Shown here piece after piece: positions 7,840 through 14,407 of a stretch of 64,000 nt of DNA (position 1 is its first letter; each line of letters opens with the position of its first letter). The DNA comes from Paracoccus aestuariivivens (GTDB taxonomy: Bacteria > Pseudomonadota > Alphaproteobacteria > Rhodobacterales > Rhodobacteraceae): assembly GCF_009711225.1 (NCBI RefSeq), contig NZ_WMIE01000003.1, positions 1 through 64,000 on the forward strand, written 5' to 3'. The notes below the pieces were generated by a model that saw only the letters and a program-made list of their open reading frames with translations, had not been told where the DNA came from and did no database searches. The translations under genes were made by a program, and so were the position numbers.

Positions 7840-8157
7840 TCACTCGCCGTTCCCTTTGGCCTTTTCCAGATACTCGGCTGTTCTCGCCTGCAACTCCGCT
7901 TGCTTGCATTTGATCCAAAGGGTCACGAAGTCGTTGCCATTTTTGATATCGAACCATGAATCTGTCAGTCTACGAATGGCTGTCAACAAAGGGCGTGCCG
8001 CCCATGACGCGATTGTGGTTCCGGCGATAAACCAAAAGAGCGAGATAAAAGCCCTTTCCGGGCCGTTGCCGCTGAACGGATCTTCGATCCGATGGAAACT
8101 GGCAAAGGCTGCAAGCGTCATCCCGAAGCCTGTAACAAAGAAGATTGTCCGTAGCAT
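7840..8157 (-). CDS. Small membrane protein (105 aa)
   Basis: Two hydrophobic segments are visible: about residues 3-20 (TIFFVTGFGMTLAAFASF) and about residues 37-55 (AFISLFWFIAGTTIASWAA). A charged, helical cytoplasmic tail follows, with WIKCKQAELQARTAEYLEKAK. No family is recognised. It starts 2 bp after the stop of the ribbon-helix-helix-like regulator gene and is almost certainly co-transcribed with it from the promoter near 8370. In phage-like elements such proteins can act in exclusion, signalling or lysis, but nothing here shows which. Confidence 0.6.
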   Translation of the reverse strand: MLRTIFFVTGFGMTLAAFASFHRIEDPFSGNGPERAFISLFWFIAGTTIASWAARPLLTAIRRLTDSWFDIKNGNDFVTLWIKCKQAELQARTAEYLEKAKGNGE

Positions 8158-8159
8158 TC

Positions 8160-8366
8160 CTAATCCCTGACTATCACGCGCCCGCGCCGTTCTTCGAGGA
8201 ACAACCGGATCATTTCGGGCCGCGAGGGCTGCGGGTCCAGCTTCTCGCGTTCGGCGTCGAGCCAGTCGAGCAGGTCAGGATGCAAACGAACTAGAACGCC
8301 CATGCCTAATCCCGTCGCCGGACGACCACGCTTATTTTTCGATATCGTTTTATCTTGTGTGCTCAT
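8160..8366 (-). CDS. Ribbon-helix-helix-like DNA-binding protein (68 aa)
   Basis: This short basic protein has a disordered N-terminus (KNKRGRPATG) followed by GVLVRLHPDLLDWLDAEREK and PSRPEMIRLFLEERR. That matches the strand-helix-helix pattern of RHH/CopG-like regulators. The CGATATCG palindrome occurs twice, at 8340-8347 inside its own first codons and at 8375-8382 just upstream of its start, which suggests autoregulation. It is divergent from the 8456 operon and could be the switch between the two directions. The family call rests on pattern only. Confidence 0.65.
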   Translation of the reverse strand: MSTQDKTISKNKRGRPATGLGMGVLVRLHPDLLDWLDAEREKLDPQPSRPEMIRLFLEERRGRVIVRD

Positions 8367-8371
8367 GCTTA

Positions 8372-8385
8372 TTACGATATCGTAA
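8372..8385. promoter_or_regulatory. 14-bp operator palindrome in divergent promoter region
   Basis: TTACGATATCGTAA is a perfect palindrome 5 bp upstream of the RHH-like start codon. Its core CGATATCG recurs at 8340-8347, with centres 35 bp apart. The placement between divergent genes fits a repressor site. Confidence 0.6.
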
Positions 8386-8455
8386 ATTCAGGCCGAGTAA
8401 AAGAACCACCTTTCACCCGGCCCTAACCGAAACCCGATCGCTGAGGAGATCGAGA

Positions 8456-8644
8456 ATGGCTATTCATTGCCATAACGGACCCGGCTTGCCTGTCGCAAGC
8501 CTTCACGAAATTCATGACTGTCTGACGCTGGCACTCGATGCCGGTGAGAGCGCTCGCGGCTATTCCCAAGCCGAGCGCGAAGCCCGTTCCTACGTTCGCG
8601 CCGCCCTGCGCCGCGTCGGCAAGCTGATGGAGGGCGTGGTATGA
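8456..8644 (+). CDS. Small hypothetical protein (62 aa)
   Basis: GAGGAG at 8443-8448 lies 7 bp before the ATG at 8456, which fixes the start; the frame remains open further upstream but crosses the operator region. The protein starts MAIHCHNGPGLP and is helical after residue 15, ending in RRVGKLMEGVV. No domain is recognised. Its stop overlaps the ATG of the next gene, so the two form an operon divergent from the RHH-like gene. Confidence 0.6.
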   Translation: MAIHCHNGPGLPVASLHEIHDCLTLALDAGESARGYSQAEREARSYVRAALRRVGKLMEGVV

Positions 8645-9030
8645 AGCGTCGCACCCTCCTAAAACTGGCCCCTGCCGCGCTTGCGGTGGGTGCTGCCCCG
8701 TCCTTCGCGGCTAATCTTATCGCGGAAGACCCTATCATTTCATATGTGCGCCAATGGCTTGCTGCGTTCGAAGCGTGGGGAGAGGCCAGCGCACGACCAG
8801 ACGGCGGAAACTTTGATCTGCCGATCCATCTGGAAATGGATTGCATCAAGGATGCGATGGAAGAGCGTATGAAGGCTACGCCTATCACAACGGCTGCGGG
8901 CTTTGCCGCCTTCTGTCACTACGTTCAAACGGATCAGCACTTCGGGGCTGACTCGGAGGGAGAACAACCCGAAATCCAGCTTTGGCAATGGGCGAAGATC
9001 AAGGAATGGTCGGAAGTCCGAGCCGCATGA
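8641..9030 (+). CDS. Hypothetical protein with signal-like N-terminus (129 aa)
   Basis: The N-terminus KRRTLLKLAPAALAVGAAPSFA resembles a twin-arginine-type signal: basic RR, then a hydrophobic Ala/Leu stretch and an A-x-A cleavage-like site near residue 24. The remainder is acidic, with no cysteine pair or catalytic motif that I recognise. Export of a protein from a phage-like element would be unusual, so the N-terminus might instead be a membrane anchor. It is coupled to the 62-residue gene by a 4-bp overlap. The function is unknown. Confidence 0.6.
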   Translation: MKRRTLLKLAPAALAVGAAPSFAANLIAEDPIISYVRQWLAAFEAWGEASARPDGGNFDLPIHLEMDCIKDAMEERMKATPITTAAGFAAFCHYVQTDQHFGADSEGEQPEIQLWQWAKIKEWSEVRAA

Positions 9031-9074
9031 ACCATCTGAAATTCCTGCCAACTTGGCCGTCCTTCGGGGCGGCT

Positions 9075-9129
9075 TTTGGTTCACTTTGAAACAAATATTG
9101 ACTGCCGCTGCTCTTTGGTTCAATCTGAA
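9075..9129 (+). promoter_or_regulatory. Paired operator-like repeats and possible promoter before the MerR-like gene
   Basis: TTTGGTTCACTTTGAA (9075-9090) and TTTGGTTCAATCTGAA (9114-9129) differ at two positions, and each contains the inverted repeat TTCA-N3-TGAA. A TTGACT hexamer (9098-9103) lies between them and could be a -35, with a poor -10 overlapping the second repeat. This is the layout expected of an autoregulated promoter. Confidence 0.5.
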
Positions 9130-9148
9130 TTAAAGAGAGGTACTCTAC

Positions 9149-9712
9149 ATGATCGAGAATCATTTCACCTTGGAGCGCATCGGCGAAATCGTCGGTAAAA
9201 ATCCGGCTACGATCCGTACCCATATTAATCGCGGCTATGTCGTTGGGCAGGGGCCGCGAAAGTCGTCGAGCGACAAGGACAAGGGAAAGCACGAACGGTT
9301 TAGCGCAAACTCCCTGATGGAAATTGCGCTCGCCTATCGCATCGAGGCGTCCGGCATCGGCGTTAAGGAGGCGTTCGCATACGCAGCTGAGTTCGCCCAC
9401 ACGGGCGCTATGGACTTTACAGCGGCAGGGCAGGGCAAAGAGGTTCGCCGCCTTCCCGGCCTGCCTTATCACCTCAAGCACGGTCACACCTACATGGGGA
9501 TGATGGCGGGCCGTTCCGCCGAGATCAGCGGCACGGGCAACCCCGACCTTAACAGCCTGTTTTACCACCTTCGCACCGTGAGCCAGTCGCGCACGAGCGA
9601 ACCGATGCTGGTTATCGACGTGACCGAGGTATTTGCCGAGGTCTGCGCCAAACTGCCGCTGGATTATCGTTCGGTTCTTGATGCGGCCTACCCCGAAGAA
9701 GCGAAGGGCTAG
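9149..9712 (+). CDS. MerR-like helix-turn-helix regulator (187 aa)
   Basis: The N-terminus ENHFTLERIGEIVGKNPATIRTHINRGYVVG is a winged-HTH/MerR-like DNA-binding segment. It resembles regulators and excisionase-type proteins of phage-like elements. The remaining ~120 residues carry no ligand domain that I recognise. It is preceded by two matched TTCA-N3-TGAA repeats and leads the operon that ends in the integrase. Control of integrase expression and excision is therefore the natural inference. The ribosome binding site GAGAGG lies just before the ATG. Confidence 0.7.
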   Translation: MIENHFTLERIGEIVGKNPATIRTHINRGYVVGQGPRKSSSDKDKGKHERFSANSLMEIALAYRIEASGIGVKEAFAYAAEFAHTGAMDFTAAGQGKEVRRLPGLPYHLKHGHTYMGMMAGRSAEISGTGNPDLNSLFYHLRTVSQSRTSEPMLVIDVTEVFAEVCAKLPLDYRSVLDAAYPEEAKG

Positions 9713-9717
9713 GCTGC

Positions 9718-9906
9718 ATGACGACAAGCCCCCGCGCCCAAGCCAAACAGACCGCAATCGCCTTCCTTCGCGAAGCGCGTGCCGCTGGCTGGTCGCGGGC
9801 AAAGATCGAGTATCGACCGGACGGAACACTTCTGGTCGACGCCAGCATGGCCGAGGCGGAAACGCATGACGACTTCGAAAGCACGAGCATGAGGATGGGC
9901 AAATGA
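9718..9906 (+). CDS. Small protein (62 aa) preceding integrase
   Basis: The ATG at 9718 follows the MerR-like gene by 5 bp and the stop overlaps the integrase ATG, so it is embedded in the regulator-integrase operon. The sequence has a helical N-terminal half (AKQTAIAFLREARAAGWSRAKI) and an acidic C-terminal half. The position and size would suit a directionality factor, but no excisionase motif is clear. A frame-shifted 78-residue alternative overlaps it; this frame is preferred because of the tight gene spacing. Confidence 0.5.
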   Translation: MTTSPRAQAKQTAIAFLREARAAGWSRAKIEYRPDGTLLVDASMAEAETHDDFESTSMRMGK

Positions 9907-10931
9907 CGAAAAAGGCGCTGCCGAAATTCGTCTACGGTGATCGTGGCTATGTCCGGTTCATTCGTCGATCACGCGGCCAGTCGGTGATGATGAAAGAGGA
10001 ACCTGGCACGCCGGAATTTTGGGAACATTACAACTTGCTCCTGAAAGGCCGTGAGCATGTCCCTGCCAAGCGCAACTTCGAGGCGCTAATTCTGAGCTAT
10101 TTCGAGAGCGAGGCATTCCGGTCGAAGAAGCCCCGCACGCAAGCCGATTACAGGAAATACATCGAACATATCCGGATCATCTGGGGACATCTCGACCCGC
10201 AGAAGATTGAGACCCACCACATCTTCAAACTGCGCAATGAGAATGCCGACAGTTGGAGGCGCGCTAATTACTTGGTGCAGGTCATGGTCATTCTGATGAA
10301 CCATGCCCGTCTCATCGGCTTCCTGAAAAAAGAGCATGGCAACCCGGCGAAGGGCGTCCCGCTGTTCAAGCAACAAAGTGACGGTTGGGAGCCGTGGCCG
10401 GATGATGTTCGCGCCGAGTTCGAGGCTGTCGCCACGCCGCGCGCACGATTGGTCTACGAGCTTTGCCTTGGACTGGGCCAGCGTATTGGCGATGTCCTGA
10501 AGATCCGCTGGAACCACATCGAAGACGGCGCATACGACTTCCATCAAGGCAAGACCGACAAGCCGCTATTGATCCCCTTCACCGACCGCCTGCGCGCCTA
10601 CATGGCGACGGTCCCGAAGGAAGGGATGACGGTCATCTGCAATCAAGGCGGCTTGCCCCCGACCTATGCCGCGATCCGCGATGAAATGAATCGGATCAAG
10701 GACGCGATGAGCCACCCAGACGCTAAGCGCTACGTTACCCACGGGCTGCGCAAGAACGCGACCATCGAGCTTTATTTGGCGGGTTGCGACGATGAGATGG
10801 TCAAGGCCGTTACCGGGCATTCGGGCGTCGAGATGCTGAAAAAATACGGCGGTCAGGTCCGCCAGAAGGTTCTCGCGATCAAAGCGCAGGCCGCGCGGGA
10901 TGTCGCGGAACAGAACAAGTCCAGAACGTGA
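9903..10931 (+). CDS. int: Tyrosine recombinase integrase of the element
   Basis: The protein has 342 residues. The N-terminal part holds an SAM-like core-binding domain (TQADYRKYIEHIRIIWGHLD). The catalytic domain shows the first Arg in LGLGQRIGDVLKIRW (near residue 196), then THGLRKNA (HxxR), GHSGVEM (H) and the nucleophile Tyr in LKKYGGQ. All are intact. It lies 67 bp from the attR core and points towards it, the usual arrangement for tRNA-targeting elements. It should catalyse exchange between the 47-bp cores in tRNA-Cys. It overlaps the preceding 62-residue gene by ATGA. Confidence 0.93.
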   Translation: MTKKALPKFVYGDRGYVRFIRRSRGQSVMMKEEPGTPEFWEHYNLLLKGREHVPAKRNFEALILSYFESEAFRSKKPRTQADYRKYIEHIRIIWGHLDPQKIETHHIFKLRNENADSWRRANYLVQVMVILMNHARLIGFLKKEHGNPAKGVPLFKQQSDGWEPWPDDVRAEFEAVATPRARLVYELCLGLGQRIGDVLKIRWNHIEDGAYDFHQGKTDKPLLIPFTDRLRAYMATVPKEGMTVICNQGGLPPTYAAIRDEMNRIKDAMSHPDAKRYVTHGLRKNATIELYLAGCDDEMVKAVTGHSGVEMLKKYGGQVRQKVLAIKAQAARDVAEQNKSRT

Positions 10932-10971
10932 AAGTTTCAACGGGAGTTTCAAAACACCATGCAAGGATCAC

Positions 10972-10988
10972 AAAGGAGATCGCAAGTG
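10972..10988 (+). promoter_or_regulatory. Ribosome binding site and GTG start at the right end of the element
   Basis: AAAGGAG (10972-10978) lies 7 bp before GTG (10986-10988). In the chromosome this start only reads into the antisense of tRNA-Cys. In the excised circle it runs in frame across the 47-bp core into the start-less ORF that ends at 1377. Confidence 0.65.
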
Positions 10989-10998
10989 CTTGATAATA

Positions 10999-11045
10999 TT
11001 GGAGGCGGGTACCGGAATCGAACCGGTCTTCACGGATTTGCAATC
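10999..11045. repeat. attR: right 47-bp core repeat inside intact tRNA-Cys
   Basis: This is the right copy of the 47-bp repeat, running from the encoded CCA end of tRNA-Cys into the anticodon region. Because the chromosomal tRNA gene continues intact to 11073, integration preserved tRNA function on this side. Confidence 0.92.
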
Positions 11046-11073
11046 CGCTGCGTAACCTCTCCGCCAACCCGCC
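11000..11073 (-). tRNA. tRNA-Cys(GCA)
   Basis: The minus strand folds as a 74-nt tRNA. The acceptor arm GGCGGGT pairs with ACCCGCC, the discriminator is U and CCA is encoded. The anticodon loop TTGCAAA gives GCA, and the T-loop is TTCGATT. It is the target of the integrative element, whose 47-bp core covers the 3' half. Confidence 0.96.
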
Positions 11074-11144
11074 GTTGCCGTAGCTTCGCGTGGGGTTTAG
11101 CCGCTTCGGTTGCGACGCGCAAGATGGCGAATCATTGCTTGTTG

Positions 11145-12419
11145 TCAGTTTGACCGGTCGTCGTAGATGTAGTCGCGCCTGAACGGGTAGGATGAACGTG
11201 CGCCCGGCAGATCCTTGGCAGTGGGCGCCCCGTCCGGACGCGTCAGCAGGATCTGGAACAGGGATGTCCAGCTTTCCTCGAAACCAAGGGCGCAGCCTGC
11301 AAGATAAAGCCGGAACGCTCGCAGGACCTGACCGGCTTGTGTGGGGGGGAGAGTCTGCTCCAGAATATCTTCGGCTTCGGAAAGTCGCGCTTCCAAACGG
11401 TCTGACCAGGCCCATAGGGTCCGGGCGTAGTGCGGGCGAAGGTTCTCGGTATCGACCATTTCCAGTCCTGCCTCGGACATGTGGCGGATCACCTGGCTGA
11501 TATGCAGCAGGTCGCCTCCGGGAAAGATGTAGTGCTCGATGAACTCGCCCAAGCGCCCGCCGACAGTCGCATCGTCCAGTCCGGTCAGGGTGATGCCATG
11601 GTTCAACGCCATGCCGCCCGGTCGCAAAAGATCGCGGATGCATTGACAATAGGATGCCATATTCGTGCGCCCGACATGCTCGAACATCCCGACGGACGCC
11701 AACTTGTCGAACGGCCGATCGGGGTGGAAATCGCGATAGTCGCACAATTCGATCGTGATCTGCTTTTCCAGTCCCTTCTGGCGGATCATGCCCGAGACAT
11801 GATCGAATTGGTTTTGCGACAAGGTAATTCCGGTCGCCTTGACGTCGTAGTTTTCGGCGGCATGAAACAGAAGTCCGCCCCAGCCCGCCCCGATATCGAC
11901 GAACCGTTCCCCTTTGCGCAGATCAAGCTTGCGGCAGATGTGATCCAGTTTGGCTACCTGCGCCTGAGTCAGATCCATGTCAGGGTCGCGGTAATAGGCG
12001 CAGGAATAGACCCTGAGCGGGTCCAGCCAAAGCTGGTAGAACTCGTCCGAGACGTCGTAATGGTACCGGATCTGCGCGGCGTCCTTGGCGCGGCTGTGCA
12101 GATGAGCAGATTTCAGGTTTGCCCAGATGCGCTGCCACGGTGGAGGGCGCAGGCCCTGACCTTCATCCGGCGCAAGTGCCGCGACGACTTTCATCAGATC
12201 GCGCATCCCACCGTCGATCGAGACTTTGCCTGCGACGACTTCGCCTGCCAGCGCCCCCAGATTGCCTGCTGCCAACCGGCTGAGTGCCGTCGGGTCGTGG
12301 AAAACAAGTTCGACGGCTGCGGATTGGGGGCCAAGCGTCGCTCCCGAGGGAAGCCGGACACGCAGAGGGACCGACAAGCGATCAAGCTTGCTCGCGATCA
12401 CACGATCCAGAGCGACCAT
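11145..12419 (-). CDS. cfa: Cyclopropane-fatty-acyl-phospholipid synthase
   Basis: This SAM-dependent enzyme adds a methylene bridge to double bonds of membrane phospholipid acyl chains. The start at 12419 gives 424 residues. The N-terminal region is followed by IRYHYDVSDEFYQLWLDP and YSCAYYRDPDMDL, both characteristic of CFA synthases. The SAM-binding loop is VDIGAGWGGLLFHAA, and later NHGITL and EHYIFPGGDL are also typical. The frame extends to a TTG at 12503, but the residues added do not resemble family N-termini and the ATG at 12419 is preferred. It is a chromosomal gene just outside the integrated element. Confidence 0.9.
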   Translation of the reverse strand: MVALDRVIASKLDRLSVPLRVRLPSGATLGPQSAAVELVFHDPTALSRLAAGNLGALAGEVVAGKVSIDGGMRDLMKVVAALAPDEGQGLRPPPWQRIWANLKSAHLHSRAKDAAQIRYHYDVSDEFYQLWLDPLRVYSCAYYRDPDMDLTQAQVAKLDHICRKLDLRKGERFVDIGAGWGGLLFHAAENYDVKATGITLSQNQFDHVSGMIRQKGLEKQITIELCDYRDFHPDRPFDKLASVGMFEHVGRTNMASYCQCIRDLLRPGGMALNHGITLTGLDDATVGGRLGEFIEHYIFPGGDLLHISQVIRHMSEAGLEMVDTENLRPHYARTLWAWSDRLEARLSEAEDILEQTLPPTQAGQVLRAFRLYLAGCALGFEESWTSLFQILLTRPDGAPTAKDLPGARSSYPFRRDYIYDDRSN

Positions 12420-12529
12420 GACAAACCCCGTCGGCAAATACCGCGTTTCATCGACGCAACGATGTGAGGGGAAAGTAAACTGCGCAGCACGGGTTCCGGT
12501 CAAGTGACCGTTCCGGCCAAAGCCTGTGG

Positions 12530-12562
12530 CCGAAAAAACAAAAGCGGCCCGAAGGCCGCTTT
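12530..12562 (-). terminator. Intrinsic terminator of tRNA-Gly transcript
   Basis: AAAGCGGCC (12541-12549) and GGCCGCTTT (12554-12562) form a 9-bp stem with a 4-nt loop. On the minus strand it is followed by a TTTTGTTTTTT tract, making a strong rho-independent terminator directly downstream of tRNA-Gly. Confidence 0.85.
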
Positions 12563-12588
12563 TATGTTTTCTTCCTTTCGGAAGATTT

Positions 12589-12663
12589 TGGAGCGGGCGA
12601 TGAGATTCGAACTCACGACCCTAACCTTGGCAAGGTTATGCTCTACCCCTGAGCTACGCCCGC
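12589..12663 (-). tRNA. tRNA-Gly(GCC)
   Basis: The minus strand gives a 75-nt tRNA with a GCGGGCG/CGCCCGC acceptor stem, the anticodon stem-loop AACCTTGCCAAGGTT (anticodon GCC), T-loop TTCGAAT, discriminator U and encoded CCA. Confidence 0.96.
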
Positions 12664-12850
12664 ACTCCGTACCGTCTGGCTTCGTTTGTCTCTCTGCCGT
12701 CTCGGTGAGCGGTGATTTAGGGGAGGGCGCGGGGAGGCGCAAGCGCAAAAAAACACTTTTGCCGAAAAAACTTTGAACTTTCATTTATGACATTGATTTT
12801 AATAAATTTAATATCACGTTTTCCGCCTGTGGATAACCGCTGCGTTGAAG

Positions 12851-14215
12851 CTATGCAGATTCGAAGCAGGCTATCAGGGGCGAAATCGGAAGGTCGCGAG
12901 ATTCGGGACGCAGAGTTTCGCGCAGAAATGCAGGTAGGGAACTCGCGTGTTGAGCAAAATCGGTGCGGGCCGTCAGCGAGGGGTCGGCATCCATGCGCAA
13001 CTCCAGTCCGCCTGCATGGCTGTCGCCGCGAATTGTGATGTTGAAACCATCGCCCGGACCGTTCGACAGGACGTGTCGCTCTGTCTCGCATCCAACGAAC
13101 CGCGCCTTGTCAAAGGGCAGCACGTTGATCAGTGGCGAAAAGAAAAATCGCTGCCCCGCTCCCTGACCGTGATCGAAACCGATCTGCTCGATCCGGTAGC
13201 GGCCATGGCGGCGCAATTTCCGCAACTGGCCAGCAAGCCGCGGCGCTGCACCGGCCAGCGTTTCATCAGGCATGATCGTGACCTCGAAGGGCAGGATGTT
13301 CACCACCAGCGCGGGAACGTCGATGGCAACGCTGCCCATACGGCTGAGATAGGGCAACCAAACCGGCATGGTGATGCCCCCATGACCGTCGACGTGACGC
13401 GAGACCGAGCGATCCTTGACGTTCAGCGCCGCCCAAACCCCACAAAGCAGGGTCAGCAGATCGGGCCAGCCAATACCGAACTCGGCGCTTCGCGCCAGCA
13501 GCGTCTCGCGCAGGTCGGCCAGCGATTCCTCGTGGAACATTTCCTCGGTAGGATAATCCTCGGAGCCTTTGTCGAGCGTCTTCGCCGGTGCCGGACCCGA
13601 CAGCACCTTCGCCCAATGCTGGCCATCGGTGTCGTGGCGGGGGCTGGCACGGTAGGTCGTTTCCTCGTCGACATAGGCAAAGAAGCGGCCCATCGGTGCG
13701 CCTGCCTCGCCGTGACCGGTTCCGGCGGCATAAAGCCTTGCGCAGCGCGACTCGATCAGCCCCATCGCGTAGCCGTCCAGAACGATGTGGTGGCCGCGAT
13801 TGTACCAGATCACGTGATCCGGACCGAGACGGATCAGCCATTGCGCCGCCAATGGCTCGGAGAGCAGATCCAGCGGTTCTTCCACATCGGCCTGCATCAG
13901 CGCCATGGCACGGGCCATCGGGTCAAATTCTCCGGACAGGTCCAGACGGCGCAACACGGGTCTGCGGGTTTCATCAAGTTGTTGGCGCGGCGTTCCATCC
14001 GGAGCCGTCGTAAAGCGCAATGCCAGCACGTCCGTTTCGGCGATGGTCTGCGTGATAGCTGCGGCCAGCGCGCTCTCGTCGACTTCTCCGGTAAGCTCGA
14101 TGGCATGGGCGACGGTCGAGACGGCCTCGCCGGGATGCATCCGGAATTCCTCCCAGAAATCCAGTTGCGCAAGCGTAAGCGCATAGTCGCGTTCAATGTG
14201 CTGATTTTGGGACAT
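12851..14215 (-). CDS. Stand-alone NRPS condensation-domain protein (VibH-like)
   Basis: The 454-residue protein is a single condensation domain: LTLAQLDFWEEF at the start and the catalytic HHxxxDG motif as HHIVLDG at residues 142-148. There is no adenylation or carrier domain. Free condensation enzymes of this kind (VibH is the best known) join carrier-bound 2,3-dihydroxybenzoate to a soluble amine such as norspermidine. Next to a DHB ligase and a free aryl carrier protein, it most likely acylates a polyamine, plausibly spermidine as in known Paracoccus siderophores. It is divergent from the ligase gene, sharing the 14216-14407 promoter region. Confidence 0.85.
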   Translation of the reverse strand: MSQNQHIERDYALTLAQLDFWEEFRMHPGEAVSTVAHAIELTGEVDESALAAAITQTIAETDVLALRFTTAPDGTPRQQLDETRRPVLRRLDLSGEFDPMARAMALMQADVEEPLDLLSEPLAAQWLIRLGPDHVIWYNRGHHIVLDGYAMGLIESRCARLYAAGTGHGEAGAPMGRFFAYVDEETTYRASPRHDTDGQHWAKVLSGPAPAKTLDKGSEDYPTEEMFHEESLADLRETLLARSAEFGIGWPDLLTLLCGVWAALNVKDRSVSRHVDGHGGITMPVWLPYLSRMGSVAIDVPALVVNILPFEVTIMPDETLAGAAPRLAGQLRKLRRHGRYRIEQIGFDHGQGAGQRFFFSPLINVLPFDKARFVGCETERHVLSNGPGDGFNITIRGDSHAGGLELRMDADPSLTARTDFAQHASSLPAFLRETLRPESRDLPISPLIACFESA

Positions 14216-14276
14216 GATTCACCTTCGCCCGAAGGCAAGATCTGTGAAGGGGATTTTTGCCTCATTGCTGGCCGGC

Positions 14277-14293
14277 CCGCGGCAGTGCCGCGG
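14277..14293. promoter_or_regulatory. CCGCGGCA palindrome in the siderophore divergent promoter
   Basis: CCGCGGCA-G-TGCCGCGG is a 17-bp perfect inverted repeat between the condensation-protein and ligase genes. It could form a hairpin in the leader of the minus-strand gene or act as an operator. Confidence 0.35.
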
Positions 14294-14326
14294 ACCAACT
14301 TGCTTCGAGAGAGAAAGCCGGATAAA

Positions 14327-14340
14327 AATACTCGACTATT
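14327..14340. promoter_or_regulatory. Candidate operator AATA-N-TCGA-N-TATT
   Basis: AATACTCGACTATT is an inverted repeat broken only at two symmetric positions. It sits in the only AT-rich part of the divergent siderophore promoter, 68 bp before the ligase start. It is a candidate iron-responsive operator, but it is not a close match to a consensus I can quote with confidence. Confidence 0.35.
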
Positions 14341-14407
14341 ATGCCGCGTCAAGCGGAGAAGCAGTGGAAGGCGCGTTTATTGCCTTCGAAGGACAGGACG
14401 TTTCGTG

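Larger units (their letters stand above)
1010..11045 (+). mobile_element. Integrative, phage-satellite-like element in tRNA-Cys
   Basis: A perfect 47-bp direct repeat (1010-1056 and 10999-11045) corresponds to the 3' part of tRNA-Cys and bounds about 10 kb. An integrase lies at the right border, replication-type genes at the left, and an HK97 protease and capsid pair in the middle. Regulators and small genes fill the remainder. The intact tRNA-Cys is on the right. No portal, terminase, tail or lysis gene is present, so a complete prophage is excluded. A satellite that borrows helper-phage functions is the best inference. Most genes overlap by ATGA, as is usual in compact phage-like operons. 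Confidence 0.87.

Noticed and set aside
1010..11045. Complete prophage
   Set aside because: There is no portal, terminase, tail, lysis or large regulatory region; only protease and capsid genes represent the structural set.
10959..11153. 64-residue ORF across attR and tRNA-Cys as a chromosomal gene
   Set aside because: Most of it is antisense to the tRNA. The first part is meaningful only as the start of the gene restored in the circle.
12947..14407. A 487-codon N-terminal extension of the DHB ligase
   Set aside because: It is antisense to the condensation-protein gene. The ATG at 14408 gives the normal family length and N-terminus.
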